From Chryseobacterium sp. G0201 (GTDB taxonomy: Bacteria; Bacteroidota; Bacteroidia; Flavobacteriales; Weeksellaceae): a DNA stretch of 64,000 nt. The stretch is from the NCBI RefSeq assembly GCF_003815655.1, contig NZ_CP033917.1, forward strand, positions 3,782,001-3,846,000, given 5' to 3'. Each line of letters begins with the position of its first letter. Position 1 is the first letter of the stretch. A program made the position numbers and the translations under genes. This document shows positions 34,188 through 43,124 of this stretch, piece after piece. The notes beneath the pieces were generated by a model that did not search any database, was not told the DNA's origin, and was given only the letters and a program-made list of their open reading frames with translations.

Positions 34188-35510
34188 TTACAGGATGAAT
34201 TTTTTATAATGATTAATTTCAATATTTTTCGCTTTCAAATCGTGCATCATGTTATACAATCCGAAAAACGTTCGGTTGAGATAAATGAAATGCTTTGAAC
34301 CTCGATTGGTATTCATTCCTTTCATATCGCTCATTTTAGCATAACGTTGTCCGAGATCGGCAATTTCCTGAAAGAAATTTTCATCAGAAAAGTCAAAATT
34401 ATCAGCATTAAATGGTCTGGTAAACAATTCTAAAAGCTCATAGAATAATTTGGTGAAAAATTCCTGCTCCTGAACTGAATCATCAGATCTTAAAATCTCA
34501 AGCTGATATAATTTTTCCCTAAAAATCTCAGGATTATTCAAATTCTCATTTTTAGCTAATTCAAAATAAGGTTGATAGAAATCGTTCGGAATTTCTTTGA
34601 TACATCCAAAATCAATGACCAATAGTTTTTTATCATCCGAAATCAAGAAATTTCCGGGATGAGGATCGGCGTGAACCTGCTTTAAAATATGCATCTGGAA
34701 CATATAAAAATCCCAAAGTGTCTGCCCGATTTTGTTAAGGTTTTCCTGAGAATTATTTTGTTTGGTGAATTCAGAAAAATGTTTTCCGGTCATCCAATCC
34801 ATTGTGATGATTCTTTCGCAAGAAAATTCAGGGTAATATTTCGGAAACTGAAGATTCGGGAGATGGCTGCATTTTTCAGAAATTTCCTGACTTCTTTTAA
34901 GTTCAAGATCATAATCGGTTTCCTCAAACAGTTTATTTTCTACTTCCTGAAAATAAGATTCGGAACCTTCTTTTTTGATGTTGAACATTTTCATAGCAAT
35001 CGGCTTTACCATTTTCAGATCGCTGGAAATACTTTCTCTCACTCCCGGATATTGGATTTTTACCGCAAAGTTTTTATTGTCTTTCTTAGCTTTATGAACC
35101 TGACCGATGCTTGCCGCATTCACAGATTCTGGTGTAAATTCATCAAAAATATCTTCCGGATTTTTGCCGAAATATTTTCTGAAAGTCTTTTTTACCAAAG
35201 CTCCGGAAAGCGGCGGAACAGAAAACTGCGACAGGGAAAATTTCTCAACATAAGCCTGCGGAAGGATATTTTTTTCCATGCTCAGCATCTGAGCAACCTT
35301 TAAAGCAGAGCCTTTCAGTTCTTTCAGAGAATCGTAAATGTCTGAAGCATTATTTTCATTTAATGTTTTCAGCGCTTCGTCTTCGTTTTTGTCTTTTGTA
35401 ATCTTGTTTCCGTAATATTTGATGTAGTTAACGCCTACTTTTGCACCTGCTTTCAGCAAACTGCTTGTTCGTTCAAGTTTTCCGGTCGGAATTTTATTAA
35501 GTGTTTTCAT
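34188..35510 (-). CDS. AarF/ABC1/UbiB-family atypical kinase
   Basis: The 440-residue protein has the family marks: KxGQ-like segment LKGSALKVAQMLSME near residues 48-62, ASIGQVHKA near 130 (Ala-rich nucleotide loop), FAVKIQYPG with the Lys, HADPHPGNFLI with the catalytic Asp region, and VIDFGCIKE as the metal-binding DFG-like motif. UbiB proteins support quinone synthesis or lipid metabolism at the membrane; Bacteroidota mainly use menaquinone, so the role here is open. It starts at the ATG next to the end of the TetR gene (35511), so the two are one transcript. Confidence 0.88.
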   Translation of the reverse strand: MKTLNKIPTGKLERTSSLLKAGAKVGVNYIKYYGNKITKDKNEDEALKTLNENNASDIYDSLKELKGSALKVAQMLSMEKNILPQAYVEKFSLSQFSVPPLSGALVKKTFRKYFGKNPEDIFDEFTPESVNAASIGQVHKAKKDNKNFAVKIQYPGVRESISSDLKMVKPIAMKMFNIKKEGSESYFQEVENKLFEETDYDLELKRSQEISEKCSHLPNLQFPKYYPEFSCERIITMDWMTGKHFSEFTKQNNSQENLNKIGQTLWDFYMFQMHILKQVHADPHPGNFLISDDKKLLVIDFGCIKEIPNDFYQPYFELAKNENLNNPEIFREKLYQLEILRSDDSVQEQEFFTKLFYELLELFTRPFNADNFDFSDENFFQEIADLGQRYAKMSDMKGMNTNRGSKHFIYLNRTFFGLYNMMHDLKAKNIEINHYKKFIL

Positions 35511-36170
35511 TTATTTTTTTTTGAAATTTTCTTTAAATAAAAATTTTCCGAGATCCAAAACTTTTCGCAAAGGTTCGTTATCCATCAATTCAAATCCTGT
35601 ATCAATTGTTTTTTCGATATAGATATCCGTTTTTTCGAATGAAGGCGAAGTATCTTTTTTCCAAAACTCGATGGCAGAAACCAAATGTAGCCATAAAGCT
35701 TCTTCTCTAGCTTTTTCGTGAAAGTTTCTTATATTATCCTTAGATTTTTCTATAATTTCCCAATCGTTAAAATCTAATGTTTTGATGAAATTTCGGTGCG
35801 TTTCCTTCAGCTGGTTTGAGATTTTCGCAGCGCGTAATTTATCATTTCCTAAAATCATTAATACCAAAGATCTGTTCATCGTCATATTTTCAAAAAAGAT
35901 GAAATAAACATTCAGTAATTTTTCTTTCGAGGTCATTTCATCTGAACTATTGACTTCCGAAGCAAGTTCAACTGACTTATTAAAAAGATTGACTAGCATC
36001 AGTTTTTCTATCTGCTCGAAGCTTGAAAAATGATTGTAAAAATCTATTTCTTCAAACTCGTTGTCTTTCGCAAATATGTAGATGTTCTTTGGTCTTTCAC
36101 CGTGATTCAGTATATAATCACCGTACAGTTCGAATATTTTTTCTTCTGTTATCAAATTTTCTTTTTCCAT
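35511..36170 (-). CDS. TetR-like transcriptional regulator
   Basis: Residues 8-60 form a TetR-type helix-turn-helix, somewhat divergent (KIFELYGDYILNHGERPKNIYIFAKDNEFEEIDFYNHFSSFEQIEKLM), with the Y-N-H-F that normally reads Y-x-H-F. The rest (60-219) is the helical ligand and dimer domain. It is the first gene of a six-gene minus-strand operon and is divergent from ribA; between them lies a palindrome overlapping both promoters, so it probably controls itself and maybe ribA. Confidence 0.82.
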   Translation of the reverse strand: MEKENLITEEKIFELYGDYILNHGERPKNIYIFAKDNEFEEIDFYNHFSSFEQIEKLMLVNLFNKSVELASEVNSSDEMTSKEKLLNVYFIFFENMTMNRSLVLMILGNDKLRAAKISNQLKETHRNFIKTLDFNDWEIIEKSKDNIRNFHEKAREEALWLHLVSAIEFWKKDTSPSFEKTDIYIEKTIDTGFELMDNEPLRKVLDLGKFLFKENFKKK

Positions 36171-36188
36171 TATAGATTTTATTTATGA

Positions 36189-36237
36189 CAAATTTAGTAA
36201 TTAATTTTACTAATTAAATAAATAAAGTATAAATTTG
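36189..36237. promoter_or_regulatory. Divergent promoters with palindromic operator (TetR / ribA)
   Basis: TAAATTTG, a perfect -7 box, occurs twice: on the minus strand at 36196-36189 for the TetR operon and on the plus strand at 36230-36237 for ribA. Between and over them is the palindrome TTAGTAA-6 nt-TTACTAA (36194-36213). It overlaps the TetR -7 box and the -33 zone of ribA. A TetR dimer is the obvious binder. Confidence 0.65.
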
Positions 36238-36266
36238 TACTATAATAACGATTCAAATTATAACTA

Positions 36267-36857
36267 ATGTTGAAAATACAAGCTCAATCTAATATACCTA
36301 CAGATTTTGGAATGTTTAAAGTTTATGCTTTTTCTGAAAGTGAAAATGACTGGAATCCTCATTTGGTGTGGGTTGCAGATAAAACAGATTTTAATGATAT
36401 CGTCAATGTGCGTTTCCATTCAGAATGCATTACGGGAGAAGTTTTTCATTCCAGAAAATGCGAATGCGGACAGCAATTGGATGCCGCAATGAAATTTGTT
36501 TCGGAAAACGGAGGAATTATTATCTACCTTAGACAGGAAGGAAGAAATATTGGAATTATAAACAAATTGAAAGCGTATGCCCTTCAGGAAGAAGGTCTTG
36601 ATACCGTAGAAGCGAATCTGAGATTAGGCCTTCCCGCAGACGGAAGAGATTTTGGTGTAGCCATTGAAATGCTTAAAATACTTACAATCTCAAAGGTGAA
36701 TTTGTTAACCAATAATCCTGAAAAATTAAAATCTCTTGACAATAGCGGTATTTTGCTTAATAAAAGAATTCCTCTGGAAATAGATTCTAACGCAACGAAT
36801 GAATCTTATCTTACGATAAAGAAAAATTATTTTGGACATCTTTTAGAAAAGATATAA
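36267..36857 (+). CDS. ribA: GTP cyclohydrolase II
   Basis: This enzyme opens GTP in the first step of riboflavin synthesis. The zinc ligands are visible as Cys54, Cys65 and Cys67 in HSECITGEVFHSRKCECGQQL, and the substrate loop as IIIYLRQEGRNIGIINKLKAYALQ, then DTVEANLRLGLPADGRDFGVA. At 196 residues it is the stand-alone RibA form, not fused to RibB. It stands alone, divergent from the TetR operon, away from other rib genes, so it may be an extra copy serving a flavin-related purpose. Confidence 0.95.
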   Translation: MLKIQAQSNIPTDFGMFKVYAFSESENDWNPHLVWVADKTDFNDIVNVRFHSECITGEVFHSRKCECGQQLDAAMKFVSENGGIIIYLRQEGRNIGIINKLKAYALQEEGLDTVEANLRLGLPADGRDFGVAIEMLKILTISKVNLLTNNPEKLKSLDNSGILLNKRIPLEIDSNATNESYLTIKKNYFGHLLEKI

Positions 36858-36969
36858 CTGTTATCATTGTTTTCAGGACAATTTCTGAAATCAGGTAAAA
36901 ATTAATCTATTATTGATCTCAGATACAGACCTTTCAGTTTTTAAAAATAAAACCAAGGATTTTCTATGA
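36858..36969. other. First part of a 347-nt gap after ribA
   Basis: No gene or convincing terminator is seen between the ribA stop and the thioredoxin-like remnant; 37102-37204, on the other side of that remnant, is likewise AT-rich and probably carries the promoter of the phosphopantetheinyl transferase gene. Confidence 0.35.
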
Positions 36970-37101
36970 AAAGAATCATACGTAGAAAACTTCAAAAACT
37001 ATGTTGTTACGGGCACACCAACTTTATTCCTTATTGACCACGAAGGAAAAATAATACTGTGTACAGCATCTTTGGATAATGTATTAACCAAATTAAACTA
37101 G
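36970..37101 (+). pseudogene. Thioredoxin-like (TlpA/DUF5106-type) C-terminal remnant
   Basis: Directly after an in-frame TGA the frame reads KESYVENFKNYVVTGTPTLFLIDHEGKII, then CTASLDNVLTKLN and a stop. The GTPTLFLID strand with the cis-Pro loop is the second half of a thioredoxin fold. The CxxC half and any signal peptide are missing, so the gene is dead. Confidence 0.75.
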
Positions 37102-37204
37102 GCACTAAAAATTGGATTTTCTACTTTTGTTAGTACACAATTCTTATTATATTTAAGAGTATGAAAAAGAACTTTTAACTAAGAAATACATTTAAAGAAA
37201 AAGA

Positions 37205-37843
37205 ATGATAGTTTTATATACATTTATTAATGAATTTAAACATAAACATTTATTAGATAAGTATTTACATGTATTCTGTGAAGATTTCCAAAATAAAATC
37301 CAGAAGCACAGAAGATGGCAAGATGCTCAATTGTCTTTATTGGGAAGAGTTCTTCTAAATTACGGATTAAGTAATTATTATTATATAAATGAAACCAATA
37401 TTCATCTGTCAACTGATAATAAACCATTTTTAAAAGAACAAAATATTCATTTTAATATATCACATTCAAACAATTTGGTAGTATGTGCCATAGGCGATTT
37501 TCCAATAGGAATTGATGTGGAGTTTTTGGATGAAAAAATTGATTATCTGGATTTTCAATCACAAATGACTATTGTAGAGTTTTATGAAATACATCATTCG
37601 AGAGACAAAACTAAAAGTTTGTTTACTTATTGGACAAAGAAAGAAGCAGTTATAAAAGCTGATGGAAGAGGTTTACAGATCCCATTAGATTCGTTTGAAG
37701 TCTTGAAAAATGAATGTTTGATTGATAATGAAAAGTTTTTTGTTAAAGAAATTTTTATTCATAAAAATTTTGTTAGTCATATTGCTTCCAATAACATCGA
37801 TATTTTGAACAAAACAATTCTTTTTGAAGAATTTTATTACTGA
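37205..37843 (+). CDS. Sfp-type 4'-phosphopantetheinyl transferase
   Basis: It moves phosphopantetheine from CoA to a Ser of a carrier protein. The CoA/Mg motifs are FNISHS (83-88), GIDVE (102-106) and WTKKEAVIKADGRG (143-155), with Asp104, Glu106 and Glu147 as metal ligands. At 212 residues it is the Sfp/broad type rather than AcpS. No polyketide, flexirubin or peptide synthetase genes are nearby, and both flanks are decayed genes, so its carrier partner lies elsewhere. Confidence 0.9.
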   Translation: MIVLYTFINEFKHKHLLDKYLHVFCEDFQNKIQKHRRWQDAQLSLLGRVLLNYGLSNYYYINETNIHLSTDNKPFLKEQNIHFNISHSNNLVVCAIGDFPIGIDVEFLDEKIDYLDFQSQMTIVEFYEIHHSRDKTKSLFTYWTKKEAVIKADGRGLQIPLDSFEVLKNECLIDNEKFFVKEIFIHKNFVSHIASNNIDILNKTILFEEFYY

Positions 37844-37977
37844 AGAAAATGTAAATATTTAGGATATTATTCCGTTTAGCAGACTGAAGCATATTCTATG
37901 GCAGAGCAGAATGCAATCACTAGAAGAATGAACGAATTAGAAATAAAAAAGAGGAAGAAGATGTAAAAAGACTTGTG

Positions 37978-38320
37978 AAAAAGAAATGTTTTCTTTTGCA
38001 GGAGAGTGAAATTTGTAAGCATATGTATTTCTTTGTTTCAGGGTATTTTAAAATGTATGCAGTAGATACCAATTTTAAAGAACATAATTTACAGTTTGCG
38101 ATTGAAAATGAGTGGATTTCCGATATATCATAAGTTTGACAGAAATTTCAGGATCATCAACGAAAGAAAGTTCATTAATTTTCAGGATAGAATATTACAA
38201 AGTATAAGTTTCACAGCCGAAGAAAGATATCTCAATTTCCGGAGAGATTTTCCAGAATTAATCAAAAGGCTTCCCAATACCCAGATTGTATCATATTTGG
38301 AAATACATCGGAGTTTCTGA
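37978..38320 (+). pseudogene. Crp/Fnr-family regulator, decayed
   Basis: Two matching pieces survive: KKCFLLQESEICKHMYFFV...EHNLQFAIENEWISDIS then stop (cNMP-binding barrel), and, in another frame after a gap, ERYLNFRRDFPELIKRLPNTQIVSYLEIHRSF then stop (start of the helix-turn-helix). This is the usual order of short Bacteroidota Crp proteins, but with a stop, a deletion and a lost C-terminus. Confidence 0.85.
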
Positions 38321-38407
38321 GTAATGTGAGAAAAAATATAGTCAGAAAAAAAATAATTTGATCACAAATAATATTTCTTCATATTTATAAAACATCATTT
38401 TTACATC

Positions 38408-39289
38408 TTGAACAATAAAAACCATACCATTAAACAATTTGAACTTTCGCCACAGGCAAAAGCAGGAGTTATTATTGTGAATATGGAAGATCAGGAAAAT
38501 GATGAACATGATGTTTCTAAACCTCATAGAGATAATCACTGTCAGTTAATGTTGGCTTTACAAGGCGAATTTAAGTTAAATATTGATTTTGAAAATGTAG
38601 AATTTACTGCTCCTGCATTGCTTTGTGTATTTCCTGAAGAAGTGCATCATGTTATGGAAGTAAAAAATCCAAAAGGATGGATGATCAGCTTTGATCCGTC
38701 ACTGGTGAGTAAAGAGGTACTGCAGCTTTTAGAAAATAAAATCAATAATCCGTTTTTTCTTGAACAAAGATCTGCTTTCTATCAGGAACTTACTATTTTA
38801 ATGGATTTAATTGAGAAAGTACAGCTGCAAAATGTAAATATATACATTCAAAAAAGTATTCACGCCTTACTAAATGGTCTTTTAAGTCTTATTGCAGGAG
38901 AGCTTATTACCAATTTACCTGTTGAAAAAGAGAAAGAAAATCGCAGTATTATCATTAAAGAAAATTTCATAAATCTAACGAAAGAAAATTTCAAAACCTG
39001 GAAACAGCCGGCACAGTATGCCTCGGCACTTTCTATATCAACTTCTCATTTGAATGATACTATTAAATCGTTAACAGGAAGTCCGGTTTCCGCTCATATT
39101 CAGGAAGCATCGATTATGGAAGCTAAACGATTGCTGTACTTTACAGATAAAACTGTTAAGGAAATTGCTTATGAAGTAGGATATGATGAACCTGTTTATT
39201 TTGGAAAACTTTTTAAAAAAGTAACAAATCTTACACCTCTCGAGTTTCGGAAAAAATTCCGTGATCAGGACTATTCTTCCCTTCATTAA
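38408..39289 (+). CDS. AraC-family regulator
   Basis: Residues 1-130 are a cupin-like sensor (DNHCQLMLALQGEFKLNI, CVFPEEVHHVM) and residues 190-293 the double helix-turn-helix, ending VKEIAYEVGYDEPVYFGKLFKKVTNLTPLEFRKKF. The start is a TTG; the first ATG is at residue 26, which would still keep most of the barrel, so the start is not certain. It lies 60 nt before the phosphatase/NAD-binding pair on the same strand, its likely target. Confidence 0.88.
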   Translation: MNNKNHTIKQFELSPQAKAGVIIVNMEDQENDEHDVSKPHRDNHCQLMLALQGEFKLNIDFENVEFTAPALLCVFPEEVHHVMEVKNPKGWMISFDPSLVSKEVLQLLENKINNPFFLEQRSAFYQELTILMDLIEKVQLQNVNIYIQKSIHALLNGLLSLIAGELITNLPVEKEKENRSIIIKENFINLTKENFKTWKQPAQYASALSISTSHLNDTIKSLTGSPVSAHIQEASIMEAKRLLYFTDKTVKEIAYEVGYDEPVYFGKLFKKVTNLTPLEFRKKFRDQDYSSLH

Positions 39290-39316
39290 AACTATCATTA
39301 GGGGCAGTCTTGTAAG

Positions 39317-39324
39317 TAGTTTTG
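39317..39324 (+). promoter_or_regulatory. -7 promoter box of the phosphatase gene
   Basis: TAGTTTTG fits TAnnTTTG and is 25 nt before the ATG at 39350. This gives the pair 39350-40784 its own promoter after the AraC gene. Confidence 0.6.
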
Positions 39325-39349
39325 CATTGTAATTAATACAATAATTGAT

Positions 39350-40150
39350 ATGCAAAACGAAATAAATATCCCAATTATACTTGATGCAGTAAGAAAAATA
39401 GGGAATAGCTTTTTAAAAGACTACAAACAAAATTCTATACCGCAAAGTATGAATGAGCTTTTAAAACAATTAGAAGATATCGATACATTGTGTCTGGCAT
39501 CTTTAAAAGAAGACTTATCTCTGGAATTTCCCAATACGCCTTGGCATATAGGAGATGAGTTTGATACCGATTCACAAAGAAATCCCTCCCAAGAATACGA
39601 ATATTGGCTTTGTGATGCTATGGATGGCGCTATACAATATCTTCAGCAAATGCCGGGGTGGACGATAAATCTTGTCCTTATACGTGGCGGGAAACCTTTC
39701 TTCTCTGTTATTTATGATCCGTTGGCTAACGAAATGTTTTGGGCAAAAGAAGGGGAAGGTGCTTTTATGAATGGAAATGCACTTAAACTTAGCTTTAAAA
39801 CAGATTTAGCAATCATGCTGGCAGTTTTTGAATATGGTCATCAGGACAAATCCAACAATAATTTGAATGAAAAAATTGGTTCTACCGTTTCTAAACTATT
39901 GGATAATTTCGGAATTGTAAGAAATTATGGTCCTCACGGACTGCAATTGGCTTACGTCGGCGCAGGAAGAATTGATTTGTTCATTCAGGAAGATCTTGAT
40001 ACGTACAATTGGATTGCAGGGCTGATGATTGCTAGAGAAGCCGGAGCTGAAATTTTAACAGCCGATGGAAATCCTTGGAAGTGGGGAAGTGAAAGCCTTT
40101 TGGTCGCAGGCAAAAGTATTACTGAAAAATATCTCTCAATTAAATCTTAA
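39350..40150 (+). CDS. Inositol monophosphatase-like phosphatase
   Basis: The 266-residue protein follows the IMPase/FIG superfamily: GDE at 68-70, the metal motif W-L-C-D89-A-M-D92-G-A, and the late motif TYNWIAGLMIAREAGAEI where the Asp before W is normally found (here DTYNW). The core motif usually ends DGT; here it is DGA, which may weaken Mg or substrate binding. Substrates in the family include inositol phosphate, PAP and sugar phosphates. The next gene starts 7 nt later. Confidence 0.85.
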   Translation: MQNEINIPIILDAVRKIGNSFLKDYKQNSIPQSMNELLKQLEDIDTLCLASLKEDLSLEFPNTPWHIGDEFDTDSQRNPSQEYEYWLCDAMDGAIQYLQQMPGWTINLVLIRGGKPFFSVIYDPLANEMFWAKEGEGAFMNGNALKLSFKTDLAIMLAVFEYGHQDKSNNNLNEKIGSTVSKLLDNFGIVRNYGPHGLQLAYVGAGRIDLFIQEDLDTYNWIAGLMIAREAGAEILTADGNPWKWGSESLLVAGKSITEKYLSIKS

Positions 40151-40157
40151 AAATAAA

Positions 40158-40784
40158 ATGAATATAGCAATCATAGGAGCCGGAGCCGGAATTGGATTAG
40201 AATCTGTAAATCAAGCGCTCGAAAAAGGACATGCCGTAACCGCATTGTCTACGAACACGAATCATATTAAAGACCATCCCAACCTCATTAAAATAAATGG
40301 AAGCGCAACCTCACCAATTGATTTGAAAAAAGCACTTAAAAATTCCGATGCAGTTCTAATAACTGTTGGAACAAAAAATAAAAAAGCAACAACTCTTTTT
40401 TCTGATATTGCCAAAACGCTTATCAATGTTACGGATGAACTTAATTTCTCTTCGCCAATTCTTGTTATTACAGGTTTTGGAGCGGGAGAAAGTAAAAATT
40501 ATTTAAGTTTTTTTATGCGAACAGTCATATCATTATTTCTGAAAGAACAGTATATCAATAAGACTATCATGGAAGAGTTGATCACAAAAAGTACTTTGAA
40601 ATGGGAGATCATAAGACCCGGAATGCTTACCAACGGAAGTTCAACAACGTCTTATAAAGCATTATCAAGTCTTAAAAAAGGAATGAAAGTGGGAAAGATC
40701 TCAAGAGCCGATGTAGCGAAATTCTTAGTTGATGAAGCAGAAAATACAAGGTTTCTTTATCAATATGTAGCACTGACAAATTAA
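40158..40784 (+). CDS. NAD(P)-binding atypical SDR
   Basis: MNIAIIGAGAGIGLESV at the start is a G-x-x-G-x-x-G-like loop, and the rest (208 residues) follows the NmrA/BVR-B type: DAVLITVGTKN, LVITGFGAGESKN and WEIIRPGMLTNG. The ATG at 40158 was chosen since an upstream in-frame ATG at 40065 lies within the phosphatase gene. Substrate unknown; NADPH use is likely. It is followed by a strong terminator, so it ends the two-gene unit. Confidence 0.83.
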   Translation: MNIAIIGAGAGIGLESVNQALEKGHAVTALSTNTNHIKDHPNLIKINGSATSPIDLKKALKNSDAVLITVGTKNKKATTLFSDIAKTLINVTDELNFSSPILVITGFGAGESKNYLSFFMRTVISLFLKEQYINKTIMEELITKSTLKWEIIRPGMLTNGSSTTSYKALSSLKKGMKVGKISRADVAKFLVDEAENTRFLYQYVALTN

Positions 40785-40787
40785 TTA

Positions 40788-40827
40788 AAAAAAATAGTGA
40801 CGGATATAATTCTGTCACTATTTTTTT
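40788..40827. terminator. Bidirectional terminator
   Basis: Stem AAAAATAGTGAC/GTCACTATTTTT with a 12-nt loop and A and T runs on both sides separates the convergent genes ending at 40784 and 40862. Confidence 0.88.
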
Positions 40828-40861
40828 AAAACTAACGGCTTATTTGCTATTGAAAATCAGT

Positions 40862-41650
40862 TTATTCGATCCAAAAATTTCCGACAGAATACGTTTTTGC
40901 TTTTCCACTGATAATAACGCGATCACCTTTGTCCTCACAAAATAATGTTCCTAAACGTTCAGAAACTTGAAGCGCGCTAAGTTCTTTTTTATTCAGTCTC
41001 TCTGCCCAAAAGGGTATTAATGAACAATGTGCTGAACCTGTTACAGGATCTTCCAAAATAGATGCCTGCGGCGTAAAGAATCTTGAAACGAAATCGCAGT
41101 TGTCACCTTTTGCTGTTACGATCACACCGCCCGGATCCAAATTGATCTGGTCAAATAATTGCCTGTCGATTTTGATATTTCTGACATCCGTTTCATTGTC
41201 ATAGACCAAAACATAATCTCTTGATTTTAAAACTTCTTTTGGTTTAATATTCAGCGAATCTTCAATGTTTTTTGGTAGTATATCAGCTATAGGCATTCTC
41301 GCCGGAAAATCCATTCTGTAAATATCTTTATCAACCACAACGGTTAAATCGCCACTTAAAGTTTCAAAAACAATCGTATCATTTTCGTAGTTTAGAATCG
41401 TCTTTAAGCAATGTGCCGTTGCAAGGGTAGCGTGACCGCAAAGATCCATTTCAATTTCTGGCGTGAACCAACGCAAATGGATTTTATCACCTTTGTTTAC
41501 GAAAAAAGCGGTTTCGGCAACGGCATTTTCTTTTGTTATTTTCAATAAAATATCATCTGCCAGCCAGTTTTCAAGAGGTACAACGCAAGCAGGATTTCCG
41601 CCAAAGGTCTTGTCTGTAAAAGCGTCAATTTGATATAGGTTATATTTCAT
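40862..41650 (-). CDS. PhzF-family isomerase/epimerase-like protein
   Basis: The 262-residue protein starts with YQIDAFTDKTFGGNPACVVPLENWL and contains AVAETAFF, IHLRWFTPEIEMDLCGHATLA and ASILEDPVTGSAHCSLIPFWA, all standard PhzF marks; the Glu in VAETAF is the likely catalytic acid. The fold is like diaminopimelate epimerase. Stand-alone PhzF proteins rarely make phenazine; the true substrate is unknown. It is 84 nt downstream of the aldehyde dehydrogenase on the same strand. Confidence 0.9.
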   Translation of the reverse strand: MKYNLYQIDAFTDKTFGGNPACVVPLENWLADDILLKITKENAVAETAFFVNKGDKIHLRWFTPEIEMDLCGHATLATAHCLKTILNYENDTIVFETLSGDLTVVVDKDIYRMDFPARMPIADILPKNIEDSLNIKPKEVLKSRDYVLVYDNETDVRNIKIDRQLFDQINLDPGGVIVTAKGDNCDFVSRFFTPQASILEDPVTGSAHCSLIPFWAERLNKKELSALQVSERLGTLFCEDKGDRVIISGKAKTYSVGNFWIE

Positions 41651-41734
41651 TTTGCTATCTTTTTTCCATTAATTAATAAAGTACTGTAATTTATTAATTA
41701 ATTTCTTTTTTGATGATGAAATTTCCCTTAAATA

Positions 41735-43123
41735 TTATAGTGATTTACTTTTAAAGACCATCATCTTTTCTCTAGTCATTTCATTAATTGTATAGGAGAT
41801 TCCGCCCATTCCCAGACCTGAAGCATCTCTTCCGCCAAACGGCATCCAATCTACCCGGAAAGCAGTATGGTCATTTACCATCACAGCTGTAGCATTTAGC
41901 TTTTTTACAGTATCTAAAGCAATATCGATGTTTTTGGTGAAAACTGCAGCCTGAAAATGAACATCCAAAGCATTTGCTTTTTTGATGGCTTCATCTCGAT
42001 CTGTGAAAGGGTAGATGCAAACCACAGGACCGAAAATTTCAAGGTTTGAAACTTTAGATTTTTCTGATGGATCAAATAAAACCGTAGGTTCGAAGCATGT
42101 ATCAGAAATCCTTTTTCCTCCTGTAATTAATTTTGCGCCTTCTTCAATAGCTTCGTTAATCCATTGCTCAACACGGTCGACTTCTTTTGGGGTAATCAGC
42201 GAACCCACATCTGTTGTTTCATCAAACGGATTTCCGACGATCAGTTTCTTGGTTGCCTCCGAAAGCTGTTCAATAAACTGTTCGCAAATTTCTTGATTGA
42301 CGTAAATTTTCTGAACCGAAACACAAACCTGACCAGCGTGATAAAAAGCGCCTTTCACAAGATCAGGAATCATTTCGCTAAAATCAGCATCCTTTTCAAC
42401 AATGACAGGCGCTGCGCCACCGTGCTCTAAGGCTGATCTGGTTCCCGGAGCTAATTTGCTGTTGAGAGACCAACCGACTTTTGCTGAACCGATAAATGAG
42501 AAAAAATGAATTCTAGGATCGGTAACCAATAATTCTGCCGTCTCATTATCACACAATACAACTTGCAGCCAGCCTTCCGGTAATCCGGCTTCTTTCAAAA
42601 TATCTGCCAATGCAAGACCTGATAAAGGCGTATTGATCGATGGTTTAAAAATGACAGGACAACCCGCAGCAATTGCAGTCGCAATCTGATGAACGGCCAA
42701 ATTCATTGTATGATTAAATGCACTGACTGCGGCAACCACGCCAATAGGTTCTGTGGTAGTAAAAGCGATTCTGTTCAAAGAGGCTTCCGTAAGTTCCATC
42801 GGAATCTGTTCTCCTTTTATTTGCGAAATGTGTTCAGCTGCCAATTTTACACCTTTTATCGCTCGGAGTATTTCCGCCTTAGAATCTTTATAAGGTTTTC
42901 CGCCTTCACTGATGGCGATTTGTATTAATTCTTCGCTTCTTTCATTCATTATGGAAGCTGCTTTTTCCAATATTTCAATTCTTTGGTAAGCCGGGAGCCA
43001 ATTTGATTGATCATTAAATAAATTCTGAGCTGTAATTAATACATCTTCAACCTCGTTTTTAGTAATTAATTCTACCTCTTTTACGAAGCTTTGATCGTAT
43101 GGTGATGTTATTTTCGCAGTCAT
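41735..43123 (-). CDS. NAD(P)-dependent aldehyde dehydrogenase
   Basis: The 462-residue enzyme has the catalytic Cys in FYHAGQVCVSVQKIYV (about residue 282), the general base Glu in ALEHGGAAPVIV, the Asn in FNHTMNLAVHQ and the cofactor motif SFIGSAKVGW. It oxidises an aldehyde to an acid. The pattern is closest to the glyceraldehyde-3-phosphate (non-phosphorylating)/lactaldehyde/phosphonoacetaldehyde branch. The start was set at MTAKITSPYD (43123); an ATG 11 codons upstream would overlap the preceding hydrolase gene, which ends at 43125. Confidence 0.9.
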   Translation of the reverse strand: MTAKITSPYDQSFVKEVELITKNEVEDVLITAQNLFNDQSNWLPAYQRIEILEKAASIMNERSEELIQIAISEGGKPYKDSKAEILRAIKGVKLAAEHISQIKGEQIPMELTEASLNRIAFTTTEPIGVVAAVSAFNHTMNLAVHQIATAIAAGCPVIFKPSINTPLSGLALADILKEAGLPEGWLQVVLCDNETAELLVTDPRIHFFSFIGSAKVGWSLNSKLAPGTRSALEHGGAAPVIVEKDADFSEMIPDLVKGAFYHAGQVCVSVQKIYVNQEICEQFIEQLSEATKKLIVGNPFDETTDVGSLITPKEVDRVEQWINEAIEEGAKLITGGKRISDTCFEPTVLFDPSEKSKVSNLEIFGPVVCIYPFTDRDEAIKKANALDVHFQAAVFTKNIDIALDTVKKLNATAVMVNDHTAFRVDWMPFGGRDASGLGMGGISYTINEMTREKMMVFKSKSL

Positions 43124-43124
43124 T

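Noticed and set aside
34689..35303. 204-codon plus-strand reading frame
   Set aside because: It is antisense to the AarF-like kinase gene, whose motifs are clear; the frame is rich in Phe, Ile and Arg as shadows are.
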